Below, piece by piece: positions 33,575 to 45,989 of a stretch of 64,000 nucleotides of DNA. Position 1 is the stretch's first letter; each line of letters opens with the position of its first letter. The DNA comes from Chlorophyllum brunneum (Eukaryota > Basidiomycota > Agaricomycetes > Agaricales > Agaricaceae): positions 1,488,001-1,552,000 of the forward strand of contig OY756147.1 in the NCBI GenBank assembly GCA_963576785.1, given 5' to 3'. Made by a program: the position numbers and the translations under genes. The notes below the pieces were generated by a model. That model had not been told where the DNA came from. It made no database searches and saw only the letters and a list, made by a program, of their open reading frames with translations.

Positions 33575-36520
33575 TCACGCCGAGGAAGCATCTCCTCCGG
33601 TGTCAGCAATTGTTTCCTCCTCATACAACGTTCCGGGGTTCCACACCTCAGGGAACGAATACCAACTAGGTCTCAGTTCATATATTCCCAAAATCCCTTC
33701 CGGATCTTCATCGTCCGAATCCCAATCACTTCCCTCCTCTTCTTCCATGTAATACGTTTGAGGTTGATAGTTCATAAAGAAATAATCCATGTGCGGGTTC
33801 GGTCCCCTGTTTGGTGGTGGGTAAGTCGGTGTGGTCGTTGGTGAAGATGAGTTTGTGTAAGAGGCATACGGAGGGTAGATTGAGTAGCTCGTAGTTGGTC
33901 CTCCTGGAACACCGGTAGTGTAAGAAAATGTACTTGAGCTTTGAGATAAGTTTATAGTGGTAGATGGATGCGCCAGTGGAGTTGTGAGAGATGGTGTTGA
34001 TGCAGATGGTGTCGTGGTTGTGGTGCCGCCTGCGGGTGTCGTAGCAGTAGAAATTCGTCTATTATGAGTCGGGATAGCTCTGCTTGAAGTCGGCTCAGGT
34101 TGCTGAAAAGGTATAAGCACACACGTAACAATAGAAAAAACAATCCACTGACCTTTTCGTCTACCTCTGCGTCGTCTTCGGCTTCTTCATCCTCGTCCAG
34201 GCCTTCCCTCTCCCTCCTCTCCCTCTCTTCACGCGCCTTCCGTTGCCTCACTTCTCTATCCCTCCTTTCCTGCTCTTCTCTCTCCTTCTTCTCTCTCCTC
34301 TCCCTCTCCTCTCTTTCTTCACGTTCCTTCCGCTCCCTCTCTTCTCTCTCCCTTATCTCCTTTTCCTCTCTTTCCCTCCTCTCTTCTTGTTCTCTCTGGA
34401 ACCTCTCCATCAACTCCCTCTCCTCTTCCTCTATTTTTCTCTTAATCTCCTCAGCCCTCAACCTCCTCTCCTCCGCCAATCTCGCGAGCTTGGCCTCCCG
34501 CCTCACCTCCCATTCCTTTGTCATCTCCGGCGTAAACCTTCGTCTCTCAATGTCCCAATCTAACCACCGATCATCAAAACGATGTGGACCCGGGCGTTTA
34601 CGATATTCGAATCCAACGCGCGTGAGCTGACCCAACTTGGCAGCAAAGTAATGTGCACAGTTTTGTCGTTCGACTCGCCAGGGAGTCAAAGCTTTGGGAG
34701 TAAGATCAACGTCATCGTTGATCGCGCAGATGTGTTTCGAGTCAGACGTGCATCCATGTAATGGCTCTTGTTCCTCGAATTCCATTCCGAGACGGAGGTT
34801 CCTTAGTGTACGTCGGATGGGTTTGAGGTTCTCGACATACTCGGACTAGCATAAAGGGGTTAGTTGGTACGTGTTTAGACAGACCACAGAGAATACGAAG
34901 GGATCGATAAAAGAAGACCAAAAGAGGTCAAGCCACGCGCTGGTTACATCATAACGCGAAATAAAAATAAGTCGAAACCCTCGTCCAAGGACAAGGCCAC
35001 GATGGGACTGAGTACACGAGCCGAAATGCGAAAGCAAGGCAAGGGGAGGAAAAATCCGAAGTGTGCATCAAAACTCACCCAAGGCGCGACATCGCGTCCA
35101 TCGTGATAACTACACTTTTCCACCTCTAGAACCTCTAGCTTGGGGAATCTATCTGCTAAAAACTTGCAAAATTCCGGTTCGATCTTCTCCCCAAGCATAA
35201 CCCGTAGATGCTTCAACGTCTGATTCTTGTTAATGATCTCTGGTCTCTTGGATACCGGTTCAGGGTCGGCATCAGGATTATCGCTTTTGGCTTGCTTGGG
35301 CTGAGGTTTGGGTGGGATAGTCTTGGGGGCAGGGGTACCAGCCGCAGACACTTCTCGGAGAATCTTTTGCAGAGTTCGCTTCGTGAAGGCAGCGGTGGGA
35401 TCAGCAATATCACTGATCGCGAGTATCGCCAAGCGCTCAACGCCTTTCAAAAAGTACCCCACCCGGTCGAGATTACACGCGTCGGATACTGCGAGGGATT
35501 CTATCTGTTCAAGCATTGATCCGTGGTTGCCCTTGGCAGAAATATATTCAGGTGCAGCAGGGAGAACTTTGAACATCGCATCACCCCTGGCCACAGATTT
35601 AGCAAACAAGAGTCTGAGCTCTTTAAGCTCGCGCATCTTGCTGATCACATCAACGAGCTCTGTGCCAGTCTGTCTTGGAGGGTGGCCAGTCATAACCAGC
35701 GATACAAGCCTCGGCCACTCGTGTTGATAAAACTCATCAAGGGTACACAAATCGCCCGAGACCTGGACGTGTGTGAGGGACGTGGGTTTACCAACGTCAA
35801 ATAGGAAGGCAGAAGCAGCATAACGAGCGAGGATATCGTTCTTGTACTTTTTCCGGTACTCCCGCGAATGGTATAGGGCAGGACTGGAATAACGAGACTC
35901 GTATGGGCTCTGACCGACACGGGGAGCCTCGGCGACAGGGATAAGATATAACCGCTCGATGACGAATTCTGGAGGACTCTTTGGAATCATGGAGATGTAG
36001 AGAGGGGTATCGGTCATGCGAAGTTCACGAACAGAGGTGCATGTGAGGAGGGCATTGAAGAGGGAGTTGGGAGGAAAGAATGGACAGCAGATCGAAAAGC
36101 TGATGAGTGAAGGCATGCGGGGGAGTGCTGTGGCCAGTTTGTCTGTGTGTCGTGGGTGGTAGTCACCACCGACATAGTAACGGTCTCCCCATCGCGGAGG
36201 GGAGGCATCGGGCCAATCGTCGGGCCAGATAAGATCAAAACGCCTGGAGAAAAAGTCAGAAGAAGAGAACAAGCTACGAGACGGCTGGCTACTTGCTTGA
36301 AAAGCGGCCAGAGGCTCTCTGGGAAGAAATGAAGGCCGGACTCCTCGTCATGCTTATTTGGATGGGGCCATCGGACGTGAGAAAAGAGGAAGGGGAGACA
36401 GAGAAGCCTGAGCTCGCTGTTTGTGGCAGCGAGGGCGGCGAGTGTGGCGATGTTGTCGCTGGTGCGGATGGCCGCGAGGAGCCTGACGACGGGCAGGATT
36501 TTGTGAGGCTCAAGCGGCAT
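33575..36520 (-). CDS. F-box-like / LRR protein with charged coiled-coil and acidic tail
   Basis: The N-terminus (MPLEPHKILPVVRLLAAIR, then LPFLFSHVRWPHP) looks like an F-box fold. It is followed by leucine-rich repeats from about 36270 to 35090: LATALPRMPSLISFSICCPF, LLTCTSVRELRMTDTPLYI and FPKLEVLEVEKCSYHDG. An intron (about 35077 to 34850) joins DVAPW to SEYVENLKPIRRTLRNLRLG. After that comes a Trp/Arg block (about 34740-34540) and about 100 residues of almost pure Glu/Arg/Lys, a long single helix or coiled coil (34500-34180). A Ser/Thr/Pro-rich stretch follows, then an acidic end (EEEEGSDWDSDDEDPEG). F-box proteins recruit substrates to SCF ubiquitin ligases. The first splice junction (about 36240-36300) does not join cleanly in my reading, so a frameshift or unusual splice site is possible. 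The start is 85 nt from the UBC13 stop. Confidence 0.78.
34190..34460. repeat. Long pyrimidine tract (antisense of a Glu/Arg-rich helix)
   Basis: The plus strand is almost entirely C and T for about 270 nt. It is the complement of the (E/R)n coiled-coil codons of the F-box-like gene and may form unusual structure (triplex/H-DNA). Confidence 0.8.
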
Positions 36521-36605
36521 GGATGAGAACTGACAATAATCCACAATTATCCGTATTTATTATTTATTATTCACAGGACCCCAGCCACTGCGACACAAGC
36601 CACCC

Positions 36606-37590
36606 CTACACCGCATACTCCTGTGTCCACTCTCGGCTCACCCGCTGCGCATCCTTCTCGTTCTCTTTGTAGTGCTTCGCCACATCTGTCGCAAGAGGAT
36701 CGTCTGGGTTGGGTGCACTCAGCAGAGCCTGGATCGACAGCAGCACCGTCCGGATCTGCAACGCAGGCGACCATTTATCTGTACACCAGGTGTTAGACAC
36801 AGCCTAGCCCTAAACCAATCCCACAACACCCACCTTTCAGTATATCCAAGCAGATTCGTCCCAGCTTGTCTATTAAAGAAGTTTCATTTTATTGTCATTC
36901 CGCACAACACTCATGCTTACCGATATTGGGGTGATATATCTTGGTCAGGAACCGAACTTTGGGAGGCGCCATAGGGTACTCTTCTGGAAGGAACAATTCC
37001 AGCTTGAACTTGCCATCTATACAGCAATCACTCAGGGCCCAAACGTCCAGCTAATAACCGCTATACTGACGCTCAAACGGGCTGCCTCCTGGGCCTTCAA
37101 TAGTCACATCGAAATACCGAAGGTTGTCCTCATGTGGCGCCGCAGAAATGCCGGGCGCGGGGTCTGCAACAAGTCTCTCAGTTTCCTGTCAGAGCACATA
37201 AAGAAAAAACCCTGCGAGTTAATATGACCGTATCCTTCCACAAAGAGAATGACTAGGGTTCCAGACCTTGATAATCCTCTGTCAAGTCCGCCCAATTCAC
37301 GAAATGCGTTTGCCCAGCCCGGGTAAAGACCAATTACACGAAGCACCCAGCCACGCGTTAAGCAACCACGCCCACACCCCAGAACCGAATCGGACAACAG
37401 AATCCGGTAAAACACGAGTTGGGGATACCAGATCACATCGCGATATAAGAAACCGCGAGTTTTCCATCGAGCAACACAAATTACGGAAGTATTCAAGATA
37501 CAACCGAGATGATACAGTTCAGCCAAGGAAACCGTCAGTTGATCCCTTAATCACTCGACGGAGATTACCACATACCTTGGGCAAAGCCAT
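36606..37590 (-). CDS. UBC13: Ubiquitin-conjugating enzyme E2, UBC13 type
   Basis: E2 enzyme that, with an Mms2/Uev partner, builds Lys63-linked ubiquitin chains for DNA damage tolerance and signalling. Splicing yields a full-length protein of about 150 residues: MALPK (start 37590), [72 protein letters not shown] (catalytic Cys), [20 protein letters not shown] and [16 protein letters not shown], ending EYAV. This matches UBC13 throughout, including the HPN motif and the SAPNPDDPL loop. Introns are short and numerous; the second exon is only 12 nt (RIIK). It lies head-to-tail between the F-box-like gene (85 nt downstream) and the giant RING gene (about 450 nt upstream), an arrangement that fits a local ubiquitin gene cluster. 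Confidence 0.95.
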
Positions 37591-38040
37591 GTCCGAAGCG
37601 TAATAGCACAATCACTCAAGTCAAACACGGCGTGCCACAGGGCTCGTGGGTTGGTATGATTTCAATTTCACTCTTTGTCCTCTGTAATCTATCTGAAACG
37701 ATACAGGGCTCTTTCAGTCCTGTGCAGAATCGTTCAGTACCCTGCACAATGACTACTTACACAGTTAGACACCTGACACGAAACACTGAGGGTTGAAAGA
37801 GGTCAAAGAGATGCTGGATTAGAGGGCGATGGTGATGGTCCTTTCAACAGCTTATTCCCTCTCAACACCGCATCAGGCAAACGCTGACTCATCTTATCTA
37901 TATTAGTCTCATCATTCACCAGATTCAGTTGCGTACAATTACAGCCTGGCCTAGATAGCGAGAGATCAATGTCGTGAAAGCAAGTAATGTCAGAAACGCG
38001 AGAAAAGTGCAAGATAAAGAAAACCAGAAAAAAAACTTGA

Positions 38041-41000
38041 TCAGAAAAATGGTCCTCCACTACCGAATCTTGAGCTAGGGCCCCCACCGCTCCCGCTCCC
38101 GCTACCAGAGCTGCTCGAGCCAGATCCATTAGGGCCAGAGCTGGGATCGCTTCCACTCCCACCACCACCCCTAGATCCATCTCTCCTCCCCGGATACATC
38201 CTATGCCTAGGGCACCTCCCTCCTACTGGTGGCCTCGGCTCAACCTCTTTACGACACACAGGGCAAGTATTCGCACTTTTAAACCATTCCTAACCAACCT
38301 GTCAGCACCTGACTAAAAAAAATTCAAACCGGGAACACGAACCTCCAAACACGCCTTGTGCATCCAGTGTACACAGTTACCTGATTTCAGAACGTCATCC
38401 TCTGGAGCATACTGCAAAGATCAAACATATCAGCACATTTCGGAATCCAGAAACATAGGAGAACCACATACGTCTTCCAGACAAATCGGACATCTAGCAT
38501 CACTCCCATTCTCCGCCCATTCCATATATTTCGCACTCTTCAATTTCTTCAACACCGCTTCTGGTGTCGATTTTGGCTTCACGTCCCCAAGTGCCTCCTG
38601 CAATGACAACAAACTCTCATACGACGCATCAAATTCATCATCATTCTGAGAACATAACTCAATCAGTCACCCGTTGAGAATGAAATGAGACTTTTGCGAC
38701 TCACCATATAATCACCCAACTCTCCAAATCTCCGCCCAACTCTACCAAACCTCCCCGCCATGGTTCTAGGACCGTTGCTCCCACTGGTACCACTGCCATT
38801 CGCCATACTATTCGCTCTCAACCGGTGCATCATCCTATCTCTCAAAAACCTCGGAGCAAGCGGCGTCGGTCGTTCGAAGTCTCCTCCAGTCCCAGTCCCA
38901 GCCCCACTCGCTCCTAAGCTAATCCCAGACCGCGTACCGGAACCGGACCCGGCTCTCCCACCCATCCCCATTCCCGTCACATTACCAGAGCCGGAACCAG
39001 AGCCAGAATTCAAGTTCGAATTCAACGCTCTATATCGATTGAGCCTCGACTCGATCATTCCTTGTGTCCTCGACCCAACAGGCACAGGCACAGGCATAGG
39101 CGGTTCTCTGGCTCCCCTTGACACCGTGTAGAACACAGCATCATCAAAATCGTCTTCATCACTATCCGAATCCTCCAATGCACCCTCAATACTCGTAGGA
39201 TGATTCAACACTACCTCGTGCCAACTCGGGTAGGGGGGCCTGCTGCTGCTATTGTTGTTATTAATCCCATTGTTCCTGTGCTGGGTCGTACCCATGATCA
39301 AATTTGCGAAACCAGGTGTAGAATTGTTTGAATTCGGACCAGATGTCGGAGTCGAACTTGAAGTCGCAGGCGTATTGGTGGAAGAAGCTTGTAGACCACT
39401 CCTCCACCTCGGGACACTCGCATTGCCAGTTGCTTCCCTTTCCCTCATCTCCCAACGCTGACTCACAAGGCGCTCAAACCTCTCCGTCGCAGCCTCCTCT
39501 CTCTGCCTTTCGCGGCTTCTGTCCTCCCTCTGTCGATCTACCATTCTCCGCATCTCGACCATGTGTCTATCCAAGAGCTGCATAGATCGGTCCAAACTCA
39601 ACCCATCAGCTCTCAAAACTCCAATAGCGTGTTGTAACCCCTCCAAATCTCCTTGACCTCTTTGGTTTTCAACTGAACCCGAACCTGAACCTGAACCTGA
39701 ACCTGAACCGGCACTGCCACTCTCAGGCCTCTCAGGGGACCTCTCCAAATGGGACCAAGACAATGGCCTCCCTTCAGACGAAGCACTCGAAACGCTCGAA
39801 GCTGATGTAGACATCGCGCTCGGTTGCGCTCTTCTTCGTTCATTATGATAGCGCCGTAATAGGTCTCTGAAGTGGCTTTGTGTCCTCAGCAGCTCATCAG
39901 ATTCGCTGATCCATTGCCTCGCAACATCATCCAGGGGCTCTTGAACTTCCGATCGTTCCCTTGCGTCTGTGTCGCCACGAGTTCGATTTTCGTCAGAAGA
40001 CTCATGTTCGAAAGATAGTGGTGGGATTACAGGAGGCGATTGAGCACTTGTGATGACGTTGGTTTGTCGAGCAGTGGTTGTAGACGAACGAGATGGTGCC
40101 AGCGTATATGTCGCAGGAGGGGAGAGCGACGTTGAGGACGAGGGAGAAAAGGAAGTGATAGGTGAAGACATTGACGTGGCAGGTCTAGACGCTGCGGAAG
40201 AAGACGCTTGGGCTGTGTATTCTCGTGCCCTCATTGCGAGCGTCTCCATAGTGTTCCTAAATGGTCCCGGAGCGAACAATGTTGGGTCGATGATGTGATT
40301 TCTCCTATCGGAACCTGTACTAGATGGGCTGGCGTCTATGCTTGTGTTGACCATAGGGTGTGGGAGTGGCTGTGGTGGGAAGAGATCCGGACGACGAAGG
40401 TCGACTACGGCAGCTCTATCATGGGCTCCAGCGTGATTAGTCTGGTTAACATCCCTACATTCAGCAAAGAGCAGTAAAACAGTAATCGAGGCTACTTACA
40501 TTCCGATCTCTTCCTGTCTGTTCCCCATCAACGTCCATCTCGTCTGTGACCGCCTCAAGTTCGGATTCTTCACCCCTATCCCACCAATTCATCATCTCAT
40601 TAACCATCTCATTCCGCATATTCCCCAACCTCGTTGCCAAGCTGCGCAACCTCATAGATTCGTTCACAGCTCCTTCTGCGTCTTCATCAGAAGACCTGAA
40701 AGGCGAAGGGGTGAATCGACCGAGAGAAGAAAGGAATCCTGACGAATTTGAAGAATTGAACGTGGTAGCAGATGCTGGAGCTGAAGGCGGCGCAGATGAA
40801 ATTCCAGCAGGAAGTGGGAGTTCGAAGGGGTTACGAGTTGTATGAGTGGTAGCTGCAGAACCTGCAGTGTTCGAATTGGACCCTAAAGCGTCGAACAGCC
40901 CATCAAGACCAGGCGAAGGTAGTTCCGTGTCCAAGAACATCGCTCTATTAGATGCTTGAAGAGCCGCGGAATTGGCACTATATGAAGTTGAAGCACCAGG

Positions 41001-44000
41001 ACCCATGAACGAATCCGCCACGGATGAGTCTGATGATGAGAACGAGTCAACAGACGTCCTCACGGTCCTCTGCCGGTCCGCTGGTACTGGACCAGAACCA
41101 GATTCAGATCCAGTATCCGTATAGAGACGCATAAGAGGAGGTCGCGTAGCATGATCTGGAGGGGGCCTGAGCCCAAGCATCCTCACCCACGCTTCTTCGG
41201 TAGTCATCGGTGGTCTATCCGCGGTCGAAGTCGTGTTCGCGTTATTAGTCCCTTGTGACCACGATGTGCTTCTTCTGTGTCCGTCACCAGGGGAAGTGCT
41301 AGGTCCAGCATTTTCAAAAGCGGACGGAGGTGGCACATGTCTGACAGAATGTAGTCTGGGTCGAGGTGGTGGTGGAATAACGCCAGGATACATCGACGAC
41401 ACGCCCGCGCTTGAGCTGGGCCCTGATACATGATCACCCAAACCAACACCCCCACCACTGCCGCCACTTCCACTTTGATTTTGCGAACCCCTTGGCGGTA
41501 ACCCAAGACCACCAAACGAGTTCAGTAATCCACCACTACCACGTGTCTGTGCCTGCGTCCTCGACAACATATGTTCAGCTCGGGTTCGTATACCACCCAG
41601 TTGTGGCTGCTGGTGTTGTTGTGTCTGTGATCCAGTAGTCTGACCACCCCACCGTCCACCACTCCCACCCCCAACTCGCTCCTCCTGCGCTCGCTCTCCA
41701 CTTACGCTCTCACCGCTCCTATGAGAAAACCCAGTATTATCCCAAAACCGATCCTCACCCTCACCCTCTCCTGAACCACTACTCCTCAAACTCTCCTCCG
41801 ACATTGACGCAGACCCAGAAGATCTCATCGACAACCTTCTCGAAGCACTCAACCGCCTAAACATATCCACTCTCGCATACCTCCTCCTCATCTCAGACGC
41901 ATTCTCTGCCACGAGCGAATTATCAGAGCCCACAACACGTGTAGGCGCTCTATACGTATCCTGTCGTTGTTGTCGTTGTTGTTGTTGTCGCCTGTTAGCA
42001 CTCGCCTCTGTGTCCTCATCGAATGACCCTGACTCCATGTACCTCGCATATTCCTGGTCATTCAGCAGTAAAGGTACCTGACCCAACGATGGTGGAGGAA
42101 CAACAAGGGGTGCGGGTTCAAAGGGTGTCATAAACAATTCCCGTCGCACATCCCAGTCCCCAGGGGTTACGGTTGCATTATTGGCAGTGTGGTTGATATC
42201 TGACCCACTCCCACTCGCACCGCTAGCGCCAAAGACGGAATGATTCGACCCCAAATCAAGTTCAAGACTGGGTGGCAACGAACTCTCCGAGTCCACCCTC
42301 TGCCTCCTCCCACTCGTACCCAAATGTCTCGAAAGCGCACTGCCTCCAGTATTAATATGCGGAGACAGAATAAATCCAGGAAATCTAGGTCTCGATCCTG
42401 ATCCCACGGGTGCTGCTGCACTAGAAATCGCGGGTGACGTCGCTGAAGAAGGATTTGCTCGAGTCGAGGGTGGCGGTACGGGAGGCAGTGGTGGCGAAGG
42501 TGAGAAGAGAGTGGAGGAAAAGGTTGGTAAAGATGACACTGATGAGGAAGCCGATGCCGCTGCGACAGTAGAACTGGAGGTAAGTGCAGAGGGACCAGCC
42601 TCGGCATGCCAATGACGTGGTGCGTGTAAAGGATTCCATCCATCGTCGTCCGTCTCGTCTACATAATAAAGCATCAGCTCGAATCCAGGTAGGGGCATAA
42701 AATGATTTGACACCCACTCGGCCTAAATCTCCTTCGGTTGTGATCCCGGGTTGATGGTGCAGGACGTCTTGGTTCACGACCTAACACGAACGCGTGTTAT
42801 TATTCGTAAGACAGAGGTAGGTAATAAAAAAAACTCACTGAAATTAAGCCCAGGAGGAGACTGATTTGACGACGAAGTGATAGATGACCCCAGAGTCCAA
42901 GGTAACCTCTCAACTTCTCTCTGCCTCTCCGTATCAGATTCCATATCAACATCAATAACAACGTTATTTTCAGCAGCAACTCTCGTTCTCGAAGCTGAAT
43001 CCACAACAAGATGGAGGAAATCAGCAAAAAAAAGGATCAAGATCAGACGAAAAAGGGTACGTACGAAGATGAGATGGGTGCAGCCAAGCTCGTTGTTCTC
43101 GTTCCCTTCTTTGTGGATCCAAGTCAAGTCCGAGGTCAGTACTCATAATCCCTAAGCAGGCGTCAGAAAAAAGTGGAGCTGAAAGTTGCTAAAAACACTA
43201 ACCGGACAGAACATCCTCCTCCCAACTTCTCTGTTCACCATTCCGATTTCGTGCTTGCGTCTCCGCTTGTGGATGTGTATCCGTGCCGTTTCCGGCACTA
43301 CCATCCGAGCCAGGCCCAGAAGTAGGTAGAGCTCCACCCCCCGTCTCAACTTGAGCATCACTCGCAGCATCCACATTGACACTAGCGCCCTCCAACCAAT
43401 CATAAAACCCACTCAATGAAGGCGAAGGTAATTGCACCTCACCCAAACCCGATCTCTGTGAGGCTCTCGGACCACTTTGAGCTACCACCAATCCTGCGTT
43501 TCCACCTCTCACTTGCCCTTGATCTCTTGCATGTACTTGCTCTTGGAAGTGAACATTCTCTTGTCTTGGTGCCTGTTGTACTGATGACAACCGCGGCAAA
43601 TGTCCACGTGAACGTCTTCTCCATACTATGTGGTCATCCTCCTCTTCATCCTCACCCAACTCCGTCGTATCCGTAAGTATTGGAGGTAAGGTCGGTGGGG
43701 GACCAATTCGACCCACCATAGTGACATTCGCGGTCCCACTGAGTGGGGTATTATCACTCGATGAAGTTGAGCTTGATATACCCTGAGATGCACGTGGGTG
43801 GTGTTGTTGATGATCCCTGGTTGGAGTAACAATGTTATGCGAAGGGGTGAAGGTAGAAGCAGTGGTAGGTGAGTCAATAGGGTGTGATACCGTCAAAGTT
43901 TCATGACCATCTATGGTGGGGATGAGAGTTTCGTTGGTTGTGGTGGCAGTGGGAACGCTAGAATCTACCGGCACGAGACCCGGAACGAGAGGCGACGAAG

Positions 44001-45748
44001 GTGATCTGAGCGCTTCCAGTGCCGAGTCCAAACGATCTCGGAAAGGCGGATATGAACCATCATCACTGGAATTATTTCGACCATCGCCAATTTCTTCTTC
44101 GTCAACACTCTCTTCGGGTTCGTCCGCCTCTACCGAGATACTTTGACTAGTACCATTTCTTGCAGAGGTAGAGCCGGAACTAGCCCCGATATCCAAAGAC
44201 GACCATACGGAATTTGATAATTCGATCCGAGGTGGTCCGTCACGCACTGCAGCACGAGGATGCACCCGTACATGAGGTCGATGAACCGACACAGGAGTAC
44301 GTTGATGCTGATGTTGTTGATGATGACGATGATGCGGATGATGATTACCCCTTAGTTCCCCTTCTTGACCAGCATCTTCTCCATCCCCTTCTTCCTCGTT
44401 CAATTCATCAAAACCATCAACATCAAATTCTTCTTCTCTGCCACCACTGCGTGGGATCCCGGCAGGGAGAGAAATTTGGAGGAGGGGTTGTGCATGGTTC
44501 CGTTGGGCCAACATACTCCTATCAGGCATTCGTAAAGCAGATGATAATGAATTGTCACTACTTATGATTGTCGGAGCAGAGGAAGTAAAAGTGGTGGTGG
44601 CGGTATTTTCTGTCCCGGTTCCATGCCGGATTGAAGCTGTAGTGTAACAAAGAATGAAAAGAAATACCAGAATAAGCAATCCGAAAGAATCAAAACAATA
44701 GAAACACATTACCAAGTGGCGGAGCGGAACGTTCGTCTTCGTCATCATCCCGCAAAGAACTCAATTCGAGTGGAGGTAGCCTCGGTGGTGATGCCGTCTG
44801 TTGTCCTGCTACACCCAAACTTCTCGGGAGACCAGGGGGACTCACAGACCTCCGTAGTGCAGCCATTGCACTTTCAAACGCATTATACCTCTCCATCGTA
44901 GCTCTGAATCTCTCCTCCGGGCCGACCGAAGAATCCACAGCGGAGCCACTCGCAGTCACCGTCGTAGTCGCAGTGGTATTCATATTCGTAGCTGTGACAC
45001 TGCTCCGGGAAGGAGAAAGGGGCAGAGGAGGTTCGAGGTCTATATTCTGAGAGGACAATGATCCCAAACCTAAATTTGACGTTCCCATTCCTCCCGAAGT
45101 TGTAACATGTCCGTTAGAAAGTTGAATCAGATTTGTAGAAATGATGGAATTTGTTGTTGGTGGCGGCGGGGCTGTGGCAAACGCGGTTGCAGATGCAGAT
45201 GCTGGTGGTGAAGGTAGGGATTGAGATGGTGACAGGCGGTGGTGCTGATACTGCGAGGCTGCTACTCCTGAATGTACTCCTGACTCTGAGGCAGAGTCGT
45301 CCAGGAGAGGAATATCTGACATATGAACATCATCAAGTCGAGGAGTAGGCAATCGGGGTGGAAGCGATGCTTCAATCCCACTCGGCATTCCGGCCGGCGA
45401 TGGGCTTGGATACTGAGCATGAGCCTGAGTCCTTCTCGCAGTGGTTGGATAACTATATCCCAAAGCCGAGGACGACGATGAGGACGACGATGAGCCCAGA
45501 GGTGAAAGAGTGTTAGCGTTGTGGTCAGACCGACTCTCGCTCCTCTGTCTCTTATTCCTCCCATTCACTCCGCCGTTCCCGTTGCCAAGCATCGTGTCGC
45601 TCCTGCCTTCCCCCTCTCCATCGCTCTCCGCTCCGCCAAACAGTTCTTCAAAACTTCTCTTGAAAGACGTAGTGCCACCGGCGGAAGACGACGAGGAGGA
45701 CAACGAAAGCCTGAGCTGGAGAGTTCTGCCCTCGTCCGCTGTGGGCAT
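38041..45748 (-). CDS. Giant RING-H2 protein, about 2387 residues
   Basis: Ten exons join in one frame: 45748-44713, 44636-43203, 43151-43065, 42994-42839, 42780-42718, 42658-40500, 40441-38705, 38645-38472, 38411-38343 and 38289-38041. Their sum, 7164 nt, is a multiple of three. The last 150 residues hold the only recognisable domain, a RING-H2 finger: CPICLED, CVHWMHKAC and CPVCRKE, which makes it a probable E3 ubiquitin ligase. A helical segment precedes it (STPEAVLKKLKSAKYMEWAE). Everything before is low-complexity: Ser-, Gly-, Gln- and His-rich runs, RSESR-type basic patches and acidic clusters (DEEEIGDGRNN). The protein ends in a Gly/Ser-rich tail. The start at 45748 (MPTADEGR) is the first Met of exon 1; the frame is open further upstream, so a longer N-terminus is possible. 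UBC13 lies next downstream. Confidence 0.85.
39675..39709. repeat. Hexanucleotide repeat (gaacct)n inside the RING gene
   Basis: About five near-perfect copies on the plus strand, encoding a Gly-Ser repeat (GSGSGSGSGS) on the coding strand. It is likely to vary in length between strains. Confidence 0.85.
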
Positions 45749-45989
45749 GTAGGAGAATGGTGGTGGTGGATATGAAAGAGGGCAGTCGCGGGCGTTGCAG
45801 GCTTGTCTGCGAGTGGCCGTCGCTGTAAGGACTGAGTGTGACAAGTTTATTAATATCACCTTCTCCTATAACAGTCAACCTTTCCCTCGCCACAGGTGTA
45901 TACAGCACAGTACAGTATCACAACAAAGCAGCAGAATACGACAATACAGAAACAGGAAACAAGGGACCAGGAACAAAGCGTCTAGATCA

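Noticed and set aside
34100..34630. Ser/Leu-rich plus-strand frame of 176 codons
   Set aside because: It is the complement of the Glu/Arg-rich coiled coil of the F-box-like gene; its composition is explained by that.
38041..45748. Several separate genes from the large frames on the minus strand here
   Set aside because: Every gap between these frames is closed by a short GT-AG intron that keeps phase, and the summed length is a multiple of three, so a single gene is the simplest reading.
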